A stretch of 64,000 nucleotides of DNA from an uncultured Prevotella sp. (GCF_900549175.1 NZ_URNN01000001.1:4626-68625), one strand, 5' to 3'; numbered from the stretch's first letter, positions 8,061 to 17,136 are shown. Notes: generated by a model not told the origin, from the letters alone. Numbers and translations: made by a program.

Positions 8061-11039
8061 TTATTTTGCCAGAATCTTTTGCGTGTGTTCGCCGTCATCG
8101 GTGATAGCCTTGACGATATATACGCCTGTAGCCGGAACACGGAAACGCGACGTCTTCACGACATCCCCCTCCATCTGTCCTTCATATACGAGTTTGCCCG
8201 TGGTATCGAATACCATGAGGGTCGCAGGCCCAGACTTGCCTCGGTCGAGTACGGCATTGAAGATACCGGTAGTGCCGTCTTCCCCGTGTACCGTGAGCTG
8301 GCTGTTCCTCTCGGACAGTCCGGCATCCTGTGCATCATGTTCAGCCTCGCCTATGACAACATCCGGTTTCGGCTCGATACCGTTTGGTGCGGACGGGTCA
8401 CATTCGTTGCCGATGTGTACCGTGTATGCCACCGTGCTGGTCTTCGGGGTCTCTATCTGTACGTTGCCGTTTATCTCGAAGTCCTCCACCGGCAGCCCGT
8501 TGATGGTAAGGTCGGTGATATGCGTCTCACCGCGTCCGTACTTGATACAGACCCTCCAGAGGCGCAGCGTCCACGCGCTCTTCTTGAGAACTTCCACTCC
8601 GTTATGGTACCAGCGTACATATATACCGCTGATCTTCAGTCCGAGGGTATCGCCGGGCTTGATGTTCACGCCCTGCGTCAGGCTCGTGTATCCGTCGAGG
8701 ATGAAATACGCCTTGTCACCACGTACATCGTAGCCCCACTGCGTGATGTCCTCGACCACGGAGGGCTCCGCTCCGATGCGGTACCATGAGCCTGTCTCGG
8801 TCACGGTCCATTCAATCTCACCGCCTGTGAACCGACGGTCGGTGTGCGAATAGGTGGAGTACAGCAGATTGCCCTTACCGTGGATGTCATTGCCACCGCC
8901 CTGTGTGACCGTCAGCGTGTAGGTTCCGGTCGCCAGGTTGTCAATCCTGTGCGTGTCGCCCATGAAGCTGCCGCTTGCCACGACGTCATCCTTGTTCATG
9001 CCGGCGACGGTATCTACTGTGAGTACATATTTGTATATAGGAGTACCGATATTTATTCCAATGTCAAGAGAGCCGTCCTTCTGAGGGACACCGTCAAGGC
9101 AGGTCGTGGGATGTGCCTCTACATCGGCGGATATGCCGTCGAAATAGGCGAAGGTAAACACGTCAGAGCCGCTGCCGTCGGCATCCCACAATATATTGTG
9201 GAACATCGTCTTGCCCCTGGTAATGTCAGGCGTGGAGCATTTCACCATCGTGGTCGTGCCCGTGTCGAAACGCCCTTCCCCTGAAGGGTCTATGAGCATG
9301 ACGGTACGCTGGCGGCTGTAATGGTAGAACTCCTTTTCAGGGGTGAGGTTGTGGCTCAGCTCGGCGAAGTAGCCGGTCTCGGCAACGCCGTTGGTGCGGA
9401 CGGAAGCCAGTACCAGCGGAGTCTCGGATGCTTCTGCCTTGATGATGCCGTGCAAAGCGGAAGATTTCGCCTCGTCGGGAATCACGACGGTGTAAGCCTC
9501 CTTACCCTCGCCGTCGATACGCAGAGAGACCACACCGCCGGAGAGCGTCACGGAGACATCGCCTCCGCTGACACCCGTCGCCACGGATGAGGAAGACACC
9601 TGCCCGCCGCTGACGGTCCTGACACTGCCGTCACTGCCGAAGCGGAAGCCGTATGAACATCCCTCGTCACCGGAACCGCTGAAACCGACATCGAATGCCG
9701 GGTGTGCGGACGGACAGGCGAACTCGATGAATCCGTTGTTGCCGGCAAGGTTCGGAGTCACGGCAGTACCTGCCGTACCCGCCTCCTGGCTTATCATGTC
9801 GAGGAAGCCTTTGGGAGTGACCGTCATGCCGTTCCCCGTCCAGCGCACCGTGGCACTGTCGCCTGCGACAGGCATGTTCGTCTTCACGAGCCATGTGCGG
9901 TTCATGATATGCCACAGCGTGTCGTTGGGAGAGGTGTATGTCTCCAGCGGGCCGCCGTCGTCGCCCCAGAAAAGGAAGCCCTTGTCCGGCATGACGTTAC
10001 CGTACTCGCGTCCCATGACCAGCAGGTGCGCCTCTGACGGAAGTCCGTAGGCGTTTGCATTGTGGTAGCTGTCGTTTTCCGGGAGGGATGCGTACAGCGG
10101 TCCCTCCTCGTAGGAGGTCGTCGATACCGGCTGGCGGAAATCCCATGCGCTGTTGCGTGCAACTGATGTCACCCTGTTGTGGTAGGCACCGGCCTCGTCC
10201 CTGTCCCAGGCGAGGTTCCCGTCTCCGTCGAGATAGGAATCGTTGAGCGTGACACCGTACTTCATGGCAAGGTAGCTTTCCGCCCTGCGCCTCTCACCGG
10301 GAGTGAGCAGGCGGTTGTAGATGAGCAGTTCCGGTGTATAGCCCTCGAAAGCGTTGTTGCCGAAGGCGGATATGTCGAACGGACCGTTGAAATGCTCGTT
10401 GGTGGCACTGTATGTCCCGCCGATGGTCAGCGTTCCGTTCGGTCCGCCCCATACCGAGGTGTTGGGCGCCGCCGCACGGTAATAGGTCAGTACTTTGGTG
10501 GCGTGCTCCTTGAAGATGTCCAGCGTCACGGAATCCCTGCCCGTATGCCGCAGATCCTCACCTTCGGTATTTCCATAGTCAAGCGGCGCAACCGAGCCGG
10601 GGCGCACAATCTTGTCGTTGGTGACAAGGCTGCCGCCGCCGTCGCCGCTTGCGACACCGTAGATAACCGATTCGTTTGTAAAGGAGGAATAAGGGGCAAA
10701 CACACCGATGATGGTGGCTTGCGTGAGGTTTGAGCGGATAAGGTCGCCCCATTTCGGGGAATCGCCTTTGGAGAAATCAATCGCCGGATTGAAATTGAGA
10801 AACTTGAGCAGGCTCCTGTCCTGCGTGAAAGCGTAAGTCCCGGCGGTGCGGCTGTACGCATACAGGGATAGTGAATCACCCGCAAAGTCGAACCAGTGGT
10901 AGCGACCCTGCAAATTGCTGCTGACCGGTGCGGTCCTGAACCAGACATCCACGCCATCGTCGAATCCACCGGGGGAACGAGCGGGAAGCATGAGTGCTGA
11001 TAAACCAAGCAGACCGGAAAAGAGGAGAGTCTTCTTCAT
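8061..11039 (-). CDS. Large secreted surface protein with T9SS type A sorting domain
   Basis: About 992 residues from the ATG at 11039 (MKKTLLFSGLLGLSALMLP, a signal peptide). A GTG two codons upstream also fits but is less likely. Residues ~60-330 resemble the Bacteroidota region with the signature LLIYNRLLTPGERRRAESYLA followed by KYGVTLNDSYLDGDGN (DUF8202-like, usually in T9SS cargo). The C-terminus (GVYIVKAITDDGEHTQKILAK, preceded by LMVFDTTGKLVYEGQ) has the Ig-like shape and KIL(A)K ending of a type A T9SS sorting signal. The middle holds beta-sandwich-like segments. It is probably exported through the outer membrane and anchored or released there. The RHS gene starts 34 nt downstream, suggesting one transcript. 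Its function is unknown; a carrier or partner for the RHS protein is an inference. Confidence 0.85.
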   Translation of the reverse strand: MKKTLLFSGLLGLSALMLPARSPGGFDDGVDVWFRTAPVSSNLQGRYHWFDFAGDSLSLYAYSRTAGTYAFTQDRSLLKFLNFNPAIDFSKGDSPKWGDLIRSNLTQATIIGVFAPYSSFTNESVIYGVASGDGGGSLVTNDKIVRPGSVAPLDYGNTEGEDLRHTGRDSVTLDIFKEHATKVLTYYRAAAPNTSVWGGPNGTLTIGGTYSATNEHFNGPFDISAFGNNAFEGYTPELLIYNRLLTPGERRRAESYLAMKYGVTLNDSYLDGDGNLAWDRDEAGAYHNRVTSVARNSAWDFRQPVSTTSYEEGPLYASLPENDSYHNANAYGLPSEAHLLVMGREYGNVMPDKGFLFWGDDGGPLETYTSPNDTLWHIMNRTWLVKTNMPVAGDSATVRWTGNGMTVTPKGFLDMISQEAGTAGTAVTPNLAGNNGFIEFACPSAHPAFDVGFSGSGDEGCSYGFRFGSDGSVRTVSGGQVSSSSVATGVSGGDVSVTLSGGVVSLRIDGEGKEAYTVVIPDEAKSSALHGIIKAEASETPLVLASVRTNGVAETGYFAELSHNLTPEKEFYHYSRQRTVMLIDPSGEGRFDTGTTTMVKCSTPDITRGKTMFHNILWDADGSGSDVFTFAYFDGISADVEAHPTTCLDGVPQKDGSLDIGINIGTPIYKYVLTVDTVAGMNKDDVVASGSFMGDTHRIDNLATGTYTLTVTQGGGNDIHGKGNLLYSTYSHTDRRFTGGEIEWTVTETGSWYRIGAEPSVVEDITQWGYDVRGDKAYFILDGYTSLTQGVNIKPGDTLGLKISGIYVRWYHNGVEVLKKSAWTLRLWRVCIKYGRGETHITDLTINGLPVEDFEINGNVQIETPKTSTVAYTVHIGNECDPSAPNGIEPKPDVVIGEAEHDAQDAGLSERNSQLTVHGEDGTTGIFNAVLDRGKSGPATLMVFDTTGKLVYEGQMEGDVVKTSRFRVPATGVYIVKAITDDGEHTQKILAK

Positions 11040-11189
11040 AAGCACAATGTATTAAATTGTTAGACATGTGATATTTCATATTATACGTTGGTTACCAGCA
11101 GAAATTCCAGCGTTGGACAATGGCTGGACAAGCAAGTTTCTTATGGTCCTTCTGTGCCTGTAAATCCATTGAGAGCCCAAACTGCACTG

Positions 11190-11197
11190 CAAAGATA
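11190..11197 (-). promoter_or_regulatory. Candidate -7 box for the T9SS/RHS operon
   Basis: On the minus strand this reads TATCTTTG, matching the Bacteroidota -7 consensus TAnnTTTG. It lies ~150 nt upstream of the ATG at 11039. No well-placed TTG -33 box is obvious. Confidence 0.45.
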
Positions 11198-11649
11198 CAA
11201 ATAAATTATAACAACCGTTATAATTTCGAGAATATTCATGTGAATTTAATATAAATTAACGATATATGTGTTTAAAAAGATGATTTCCTGTCGCGAAATG
11301 AACATTTTGTAGATGTCAAATACATCTGATACATGAGTATGGTTAAACAACAACTATATTCATGTCGTTTTATAACAGCATTTTTATGTATCATTGTTAC
11401 TCGTCTGTAATCCCATCAGGAAGAAAATCTAATTAAAAACGACTAATAGATGTATTATAATTATGTGTTGAGCGTCATTTGTCCCATTTTAGAAACTGTG
11501 GCACTGAAGTTTAGCCTGATTTATCATTAAAACTGTATTCGCACTACTAATGATACCTCCCGAAAAAATATTAATGGATTTTTTCGGGAGGATTGAGTTG
11601 GAATAAGATATATAATCTTAAAAAAACAAAAAATACAACACCCATTGTA
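11198..11649. other. Gene-free AT-rich stretch with a perfect inverted repeat
   Basis: No convincing gene. The notable feature is a perfect 14-bp inverted repeat, 11556-11569 (CCTCCCGAAAAAAT) with 11578-11591, separated by 8 nt. The T/A run is on the inner side of the stem rather than after it, so it looks more like an operator or boundary palindrome than a standard terminator. Confidence 0.6.
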
Positions 11650-11679
11650 TTTGTTTCTCATAATAATGTTGTAACTTTG
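11650..11679 (+). promoter_or_regulatory. Consensus Bacteroidota promoter for the structured RNA
   Basis: TTTG at 11650-11653 and TAACTTTG at 11672-11679 with 18 nt between them. The predicted start is near 11686, directly before the first hairpin of the structured RNA. Confidence 0.75.
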
Positions 11680-11685
11680 CATCAG

Positions 11686-11937
11686 AATAGCATTGGCGGT
11701 TCGTGACGACGACCGCTCAAACATATTGCATTCGTATTGACTCGTAAAGGAAAACTGCTAAATTTCACTGATAGACGAGGATGTGCGGAGCAATCGTGTC
11801 GTATTTGAAACGAATACGGCACGAACTGCATACGTCCGTCTATCAGCCTTTAGCAGTGGCTCCTTTACTGGCGTAAGCAGATTCGTGCCTTCATATAGCA
11901 GGGGTTTGCTTGAAAAATAGTAAACCCCTGTTCATTT
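11686..11937 (+). ncRNA. Candidate ~250-nt structured RNA, class unknown
   Basis: It lies between a consensus promoter and a terminator and has no convincing reading frame. A small hairpin forms at ~11696-11717 (GCGGTTCGT with ACGACCGC). A long rod follows: 11744-11762 pairs with 11849-11868 (GTAAAGGA..ACTGCTAAA with TTTAGCAGT..TCCTTTAC), then 11768-11777 with 11837-11846 (CTGATAGACG perfect). After an internal bubble, 11795-11805 pairs with 11813-11823 (CGTGTCGTATT, one G-U). The rod with a central bubble is reminiscent of 6S RNA, but I cannot assign a family. It is followed 5 nt later by a TetR gene. An attC-like or MITE-like DNA palindrome is an alternative reading; the flanking promoter and terminator favour RNA. 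Confidence 0.6.
11899..11937 (+). terminator. Rho-independent terminator of the structured RNA
   Basis: CAGGGGTTT (11899-11907) pairs with AAACCCCTG (11922-11930), 14-nt loop, followed by TTCATTT. It ends just before the ATG of the TetR gene at 11942, so it could also attenuate that gene. Confidence 0.7.
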
Positions 11938-11941
11938 ACAT

Positions 11942-12526
11942 ATGATAATAGAAAACAAGGACACCAGAACAAAAGCGAAAATACTAACAAGAGTCTTACC
12001 ACTATTTCTTGTCAACAACTATGAGTCCATAACGATAGCACTCATGGAAGATGCTACCCGTATCACACGCGGAACAATATACAGGTATTTCAACAATAAA
12101 GAGGATATATTCAATCAAGCTGTAGCTCAATACTATAATTCTCCGTTAAACGTATTGTATGCCCTAAGCCCAGACGGGCATACTTTGGAAAGTTATTGGG
12201 AACTCAAAATCCGGCAACTTGAATCTTCATATGCATATCTTCGGGGATATGGTATTTTTGCTAACGCACTTGCCATATCGCACTATATAGAGATACAGGC
12301 AACACGTATCAACCCCTCTTTTAACGAGATAGTACTGTCGCATAGACATAGAAACCTAAAACATTGGTCGTTAGTGTTGAGAAACACGCCAGACTTCACC
12401 CTGAATACAAAAAACATATCATATCAAAGAGCTGGACAGATATACCACGGATTGTATATGCAATTATGCTCCTCTTATCCAAAAGCCAAGCTTGACTTGC
12501 CTACCATCGTTCTTTCGCATAAATAG
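11942..12526 (+). CDS. TetR/AcrR-family transcriptional regulator
   Basis: 194 residues, normal length for the family. The N-terminal helix-turn-helix lies at residues ~28-62 (ITIALMEDATRITRGTIYRYF then NNKEDIFNQAV), with the TetR hallmark GTIYRYF. The C-terminal half is a helical ligand-binding region that I do not recognise. It starts 5 nt after a terminator hairpin and converges on the acyltransferase gene, whose stop is at 12532. Ligand and targets are unknown; the lipid-type gene pair next door is a plausible target. The coding sequence is much more AT-rich than the RHS region. Confidence 0.85.
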   Translation: MIIENKDTRTKAKILTRVLPLFLVNNYESITIALMEDATRITRGTIYRYFNNKEDIFNQAVAQYYNSPLNVLYALSPDGHTLESYWELKIRQLESSYAYLRGYGIFANALAISHYIEIQATRINPSFNEIVLSHRHRNLKHWSLVLRNTPDFTLNTKNISYQRAGQIYHGLYMQLCSSYPKAKLDLPTIVLSHK

Positions 12527-12531
12527 ACTGT

Positions 12532-13731
12532 TTAGTTTACTAATACAAAACCTTGTTCTGTAAGAACGCGGTGTGCTTTGGCCGCATTTTCTGCAAGATA
12601 TACGTGTTTAGGGACTGCCGGTGGCGTAAACAATTTATCGAGACAGTGATTTATGAGCCATTTAGCTATCGGCTTTCCTGACCAAAAACCGTAATAAATG
12701 TTCTCTACCAATGCGCCAGACATCGTTTTGGGATAATAGCTCATCTGCCCGAAATCAACATATAGCTTACCTCGTGCTTCGGCCTCTTTTACCGTCCGGG
12801 ATATTGTATTAAAATAAAGCACTTTGGAGTCATCGTCCTTATATTTGAATCCCATATATAATGGAACCAAGTTGACATCATTCTCCAGTATTATAACCAT
12901 TACCCGGATTTCTCCAGTACAATTATCTTTAGCGACAAGGAAAAAGGATTTTTCTCCCAGCAAGTCATTAGTCGCTTCAAAGAACTTTTCGTTTAGAAAC
13001 TCAAACTTATTCTTGGCTTTTTCAAGAACGGCTCTATAAAGATGTGTAAACTGTGCTGTAGGTTCACCGCCATAGTCATTTATGATTTCCCAATGAAATG
13101 ACTTTTCAAAACGGTCTTTGAAATTACGATAACGTTTGCGGTTCTTTTTACGTAAGCCATTAGGGTAAGATACGTTTGGCAGGATAGGTATGGCAGTCGT
13201 AGGAAAGGATATAAAGAATTTATAATCCGCAGTCAATATGTCCTTTACATATTGGAGACTCCTCTCCCTGACATCCTTGACAAAGACAAAGCTGGATCTG
13301 ACCTCAACGCTCATCCTTTTGATTTCCCCTCCGATTATTTCCGCCACTTCTTGCTTTTCAGTCTCGGATAGTCCTGGAGCATATTCAATAAAATGCTCGC
13401 ATGTCGCAGCATAGGAACCTGTAACAAAAGCCCGGAGTTTCAGAAATGATGGAAAGATCTTTCTTATCCATGAAATCCATGTCTTTGCCTTGCCTGACGA
13501 TGCTATATTCATAATGTCCATGCCATAGCAGAAACATGGGACAATGGCTATTATATCTGCATCTCGGAAAACTTGCAGATAGTGAAATTCAACATCTTCA
13601 AATTCCGCAACTTCATTGGCTTTCATGAACTCCCGGCTCTTGATTACGTCCAAACCATATATTTTCTCCCAGTTTTCGGGAGTGATGTCGTCAATTGTGG
13701 CGCACCATTCAAATGTGAACCTATTTGACAT
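12532..13731 (-). CDS. FemAB/DUF482-like (GNAT-fold) acyltransferase
   Basis: About 399 residues from the ATG at 13731 (MSNRFTFEWC). This start overlaps the end of the upstream alpha-oxoamine synthase by 11 nt, implying translational coupling; an in-frame ATG at 13746 is also possible. The sequence resembles the peptidogalycan/FemAB-like group (PF04339): a central basic segment (NGLRKKNRKRYRNFKDRF), then FFLVAKDNCTGEIRVMVIIL and VDFGQMSYYPK typical of the second GNAT-like half. Family knowledge: a Caulobacter protein of this general type has been described as a bacterial ceramide synthase acting with serine palmitoyltransferase. By analogy this protein may N-acylate the amine made by its neighbour. 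That is inference from pairing, not from identified catalytic residues. Confidence 0.6.
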   Translation of the reverse strand: MSNRFTFEWCATIDDITPENWEKIYGLDVIKSREFMKANEVAEFEDVEFHYLQVFRDADIIAIVPCFCYGMDIMNIASSGKAKTWISWIRKIFPSFLKLRAFVTGSYAATCEHFIEYAPGLSETEKQEVAEIIGGEIKRMSVEVRSSFVFVKDVRERSLQYVKDILTADYKFFISFPTTAIPILPNVSYPNGLRKKNRKRYRNFKDRFEKSFHWEIINDYGGEPTAQFTHLYRAVLEKAKNKFEFLNEKFFEATNDLLGEKSFFLVAKDNCTGEIRVMVIILENDVNLVPLYMGFKYKDDDSKVLYFNTISRTVKEAEARGKLYVDFGQMSYYPKTMSGALVENIYYGFWSGKPIAKWLINHCLDKLFTPPAVPKHVYLAENAAKAHRVLTEQGFVLVN

Positions 13732-14989
13732 ACCGTTGTAATCCATATTTATCGAACAGAGCAATCAATAATTCAACCAAACCGTCCATGTCTTCTTTTG
13801 TATGACTTGCCATGACACTTATACGGAAACGTGTAAGATTGGCAGGAACGACAGGGGGTATTATGGCATTGATGAAATAACCGTTGTCAAAAGCATCTTT
13901 CACCATGTATGTAAGTATAGTCGCGTCCCCCACGACAAGAGGTATAATCGGTGTCTGTGTATTAAGTATATTAAAGCCGGCCGTTCTAAGGGCATTTTGA
14001 AGATACGATGTGTTCTGTTGCAACTTTTCCACGATGTCCGAATTGTCCATCTTCTTAAACACCTCTATAGCCCCGGCACAGACAGATGGAGGCAGTGATG
14101 TCGAGAACATATTACTGCGAGCGTATATACGAAGGTAATCAATAATTTCCTGAGAGGCGGTTATATATCCTCCAACTGTTCCCACCGCTTTGCTGAGCGT
14201 CCCGGTTACAATTATGTTGTCACGCTCTGTTATGCCATAGTAAGACAATGTACCGGCCCCCTTTTCACCGATAACACCAGTGGCATGTGCTTCATCAATC
14301 AGAAGTATTGCGTTATATTTTTTACATAGAGCCAGTATTTCGGGTATATTGGCTATGTCCCCGTCCATGCTGAAAACACCGTCTGTCGCCACCATTATCC
14401 CATCAGGATATTGTTCCGCATTAGCCGAAAGTATTTTTTCAAGATGTGCCATGTCTCCATGTTTGAACCGGAGCATCTTGGCACCTGAGAGAACTGTCGC
14501 ATCGAGAAGACTGGCATGGTCGAGCTTATCATGAATTATCAGATGGTTGCTGCGCAACAATCCTGAAATAGCTCCGAGATTGGCTGTATAGCCTGACGAG
14601 AACAGCATAGCATCACCGAATCCTGTCTTGTCCGCAATCATCCTCTCTAACTGTGGCTGATAAATTGTCGTACCGGTAAGCAACGGAACTCCTCCAGAGC
14701 CTATTCCAAATTCCCTGGTTACCTCTATCGCCTTTTCCACCGCTTCTGAAAGTATAGTCGCCCCAAGATAACTGTTAGACCCAAAGATTATGACTTTCTC
14801 CGTCTTTCCTGTGTGTCGGTTATATACAAGTGATTCTCTATCGCAGGCACTGACATGAGGGTGTTTTTTGTAATTGTTTAGACCTGCTTCTTCATGTTGC
14901 CTTAGTTCTTCTTGAAAATCGGAGACTTTACCAAGTATCGAACCGTCTTTACTTGTTTTGTTGACGGTCATATTAATTGTATATTTCAT
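13721..14989 (-). CDS. PLP-dependent alpha-oxoamine synthase (BioF/KBL/serine palmitoyltransferase family)
   Basis: 422 residues from ATG 14989; the ATG at 14971 is an alternative. Fold type I PLP enzyme of the family that condenses an amino acid with an acyl-CoA/ACP. Visible motifs: NSYLG near residue 75, GSGGVPLLTGT, the PLP-ring segment DKLDHASLLDA, AILLIDEAHATGVIGEKGAG, and the Schiff-base lysine in TGTLSKAVGTVGGY (about K267). The C-terminal substrate-binding region ends FRISVMASHTKEDMDGLVELL. It is not next to biotin or threonine-degradation genes. Pairing with an acyltransferase and two TetR regulators suggests an amino-lipid or acyl-aminoketone (sphingolipid-like or CAI-1-like). The exact substrate cannot be read from sequence. 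Confidence 0.8.
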   Translation of the reverse strand: MKYTINMTVNKTSKDGSILGKVSDFQEELRQHEEAGLNNYKKHPHVSACDRESLVYNRHTGKTEKVIIFGSNSYLGATILSEAVEKAIEVTREFGIGSGGVPLLTGTTIYQPQLERMIADKTGFGDAMLFSSGYTANLGAISGLLRSNHLIIHDKLDHASLLDATVLSGAKMLRFKHGDMAHLEKILSANAEQYPDGIMVATDGVFSMDGDIANIPEILALCKKYNAILLIDEAHATGVIGEKGAGTLSYYGITERDNIIVTGTLSKAVGTVGGYITASQEIIDYLRIYARSNMFSTSLPPSVCAGAIEVFKKMDNSDIVEKLQQNTSYLQNALRTAGFNILNTQTPIIPLVVGDATILTYMVKDAFDNGYFINAIIPPVVPANLTRFRISVMASHTKEDMDGLVELLIALFDKYGLQRYVK

Positions 14990-15021
14990 AATAGTTAAAT
15001 TTATAACGCATATTATAAATG

Positions 15022-15120
15022 CAAAGGTACTAATAATATCTAAAAAAGAAGAACTTTACTCAGAGAAAATACAATATGATGCTGAAAATTTCTTCATATC
15101 GTTATATTTTCGTACCTTTG
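15022..15120. promoter_or_regulatory. Divergent promoters between the synthase pair and TetR-2
   Basis: Minus-strand -7 box TACCTTTG at 15029-15022, driving the alpha-oxoamine synthase operon. Plus-strand -7 box TACCTTTG at 15113-15120, driving the TetR gene at 15150. The face-to-face layout with ~85 nt between boxes is typical for a TetR repressor controlling both directions. Confidence 0.65.
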
Positions 15121-15149
15121 TACCGAATTTAAGCATATTATTTTTTATT

Positions 15150-15749
15150 ATGAGCAAAGGAGAAGTAAGTCGTCAAAAAATACTGATAGAAGCATTCAGG
15201 CTATTCGCAACAATGCCTTATGACCGAGTGTCTTTCAGTGTCATGGAGAAAGAAATCGGAATAAGTCGTGGTTCTATGATATATTATTTCAAGAATAAAG
15301 AGGGGCTATTTAGTGAGGTCGTTCATGCTTTTGTATATGGAGCATCATCTATAAAGGCAGTTCCTGATGCATATAAATTGTCTCTTTGCTCATTTTATAA
15401 TTATTTTATTGAAACATTGAAGCGTGAACAGGAGCAGATGTCCAATATTGGCATTGTCAATATAAATGAAGCTCTGATGCGTATTGAAAATTCAGCTCTG
15501 ACTTATATACCGAATTTCAAGGAACAAACAGCCCAATGGTATGAGGAAGAACTGTCGATTTGGAGATCTGTTATTGAAAACGCAATTTCCACAGGAGAAA
15601 TAAGGAGCAAAATAGATGTCGTTGCAATTAGTTATTTTTATGAAGATTGTTATTTAGGCAGAGCGTTTGACGGAGTTTTCACCAAAACAGGATATGATAT
15701 AAACAAGCTAAAGTTGACTTATGATCATATATACACGCTCCTCAAATAA
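15150..15749 (+). CDS. TetR-family regulator, divergent from the synthase/acyltransferase pair
   Basis: 199 residues from ATG 15150 (MSKGEVSRQKILIEAFRLF). An upstream in-frame ATG at 14958 lies before the promoter box and is rejected. The TetR helix-turn-helix spans residues ~24-58 (VSFSVMEKEIGISRGSMIYYF then KNKEGLFSEVV). The C-terminal ligand domain is unassigned. Its position across a divergent promoter suggests that it controls the alpha-oxoamine synthase operon and itself, probably in response to an acyl compound. The second half of that statement is inference. Confidence 0.85.
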   Translation: MSKGEVSRQKILIEAFRLFATMPYDRVSFSVMEKEIGISRGSMIYYFKNKEGLFSEVVHAFVYGASSIKAVPDAYKLSLCSFYNYFIETLKREQEQMSNIGIVNINEALMRIENSALTYIPNFKEQTAQWYEEELSIWRSVIENAISTGEIRSKIDVVAISYFYEDCYLGRAFDGVFTKTGYDINKLKLTYDHIYTLLK

Positions 15750-16428
15750 AGAATTATAGCATATTATTTCCTTATAGCAATTTCATATACAGTAGGTTAA
15801 TAATCAATTTCCCATTTGAATATGGACAAGGCAAAAAAACGATACCATTAGAGCAATAAAAAAATAACTGGCAATAATAATAACATTCCCCAACACACTA
15901 AAGACGTAGCAGGATTTAACTTATCTGTTTACACTACACATATATTTATATAAGTATTATTTAGTTCATAATTAATTTGTCACCTTATAATTTTACTATT
16001 CCATAATTTGCGGATTCTGCTTTAGATCGTTCTCACATTTTGTTACCGCACTGTATTTTCCTCCCATACTCAAAAGTACAGATAATAGAGAGATTAACAC
16101 GTAAATAATAATCGCTGCCGTAATCAGTTTGGAATTCAGAATATAAAGGAGTGCCGTATTTCCATGTCGAGTTGTCCAATCTCTTATTGAAAAATTTTCA
16201 AACAGAAAGCCTTATTATTCCAATCTGAGTTTGAACGCCATGCAATAAGTCCGTAACAGTTTCTGCTACGATATACTTTGCTGATGTTGAAACGCAATCC
16301 TTTTTGCAAAGTATCATATTCCCATAGGAAAACAATTTGTTTAGGTAATTATAGCAAGAGAATGGCATTTGGAGCATAAAAAGAGCAGAATACAAAGTCT
16401 GAAAGCTATTAAAAGAGCATTAAATGCT
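15750..16428. other. AT-rich gene-free stretch
   Basis: About 680 nt with no convincing gene on either strand. A 65-codon minus frame at 16198-16395 has no supporting features. This could be the seam between the upstream region and the mobile element, but I see no tRNA, att repeat or integrase to prove it. Confidence 0.5.
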
Positions 16429-17058
16429 TCACTCGGACAGCCCCTTCAACGCCTGTTTCCGTGTCTTGTCGATAAACTGCAGTAATATTCCCGGATTAAT
16501 ATGATTCCCTTCCATTCGTACCGTCAGGTGCAAGTGTGGTCCGGAACTTCGTCCAGAATTGCCTGTTATCCCGATTGGGTCTCCAGGATGGACAAATACA
16601 CCTTTGGCGACTGTAATCTTTGAAAGATGACAATAACTGACCGTCAGGTCTCCATGTCTTAATGTAACATACATACCGGAACGGCTGTCTTTTCCTGCGC
16701 GAATCACCTTACCACAGAACATGGCATATGCCGGTTCATAATGCGCTCTCAGATCAAGTCCGTTATGCCTGACCTTTTTCTTCGTAAACGGGTCTGTACG
16801 CATACCGAATGGGCTGGTGACTATAATTCTCCTGAGTGGATAAGATGCACCAGGAGAATCCTCTGACTGTTTTTTTTCTCTATGGATAGATTGGGCGGGA
16901 CTCAACTTTTTGAAGTCCGCTATCGGGTATGTAGGTACCATTCTCTCTCTCTTGGCTTTATTAGCTGCCTGACCCTCACCGACTGTATATAACTGTGCTG
17001 AAATAGTGACAGTGTACAATGCAAAAAGTGTTGCCATCAATAGTTGTAAATTTCTCAT
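16429..17058 (-). CDS. Exported LytM/M23 peptidase-domain protein
   Basis: 209 residues with a signal peptide (LLMATLFALYTVTISAQ). The M23 domain covers residues ~80-200. Zinc and catalytic residues are intact: HNGLD (HxxxD), the middle HGDLTVSYCHLS segment, and SSGPHLHLTV (HLH). Members cleave peptidoglycan cross-links or the peptide stem. It is transcribed away from the 17.3-34 kb operon. A 14-bp inverted repeat between the two units may be a shared operator. Conjugation-associated murein remodelling is a reasonable role. A TACTTTTG box at 17071-17064 would give an almost leaderless mRNA and is uncertain. Confidence 0.85.
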   Translation of the reverse strand: MRNLQLLMATLFALYTVTISAQLYTVGEGQAANKAKRERMVPTYPIADFKKLSPAQSIHREKKQSEDSPGASYPLRRIIVTSPFGMRTDPFTKKKVRHNGLDLRAHYEPAYAMFCGKVIRAGKDSRSGMYVTLRHGDLTVSYCHLSKITVAKGVFVHPGDPIGITGNSGRSSGPHLHLTVRMEGNHINPGILLQFIDKTRKQALKGLSE

Positions 17059-17136
17059 GCCGACAAAAGTAAAGAGATCAAGAGAGAGAGCATTACGAAA
17101 CGACGAAAAAACAGATGTTGAATAACAAAATATAGC

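Noticed and set aside
8037..10733. Plus-strand frames opposite the T9SS-type protein
   Set aside because: The minus frame has a signal peptide and sorting tail; the plus frames have neither start signals nor motifs.
11744..11868. Integron attC site
   Set aside because: Size and palindrome fit, but no GTTRRRY core site or integron cassette context, and a promoter and terminator flank it.
15750..17060. Left end of an integrative element
   Set aside because: The composition and gene type change here, but no integrase, tRNA or direct repeat supports a boundary.
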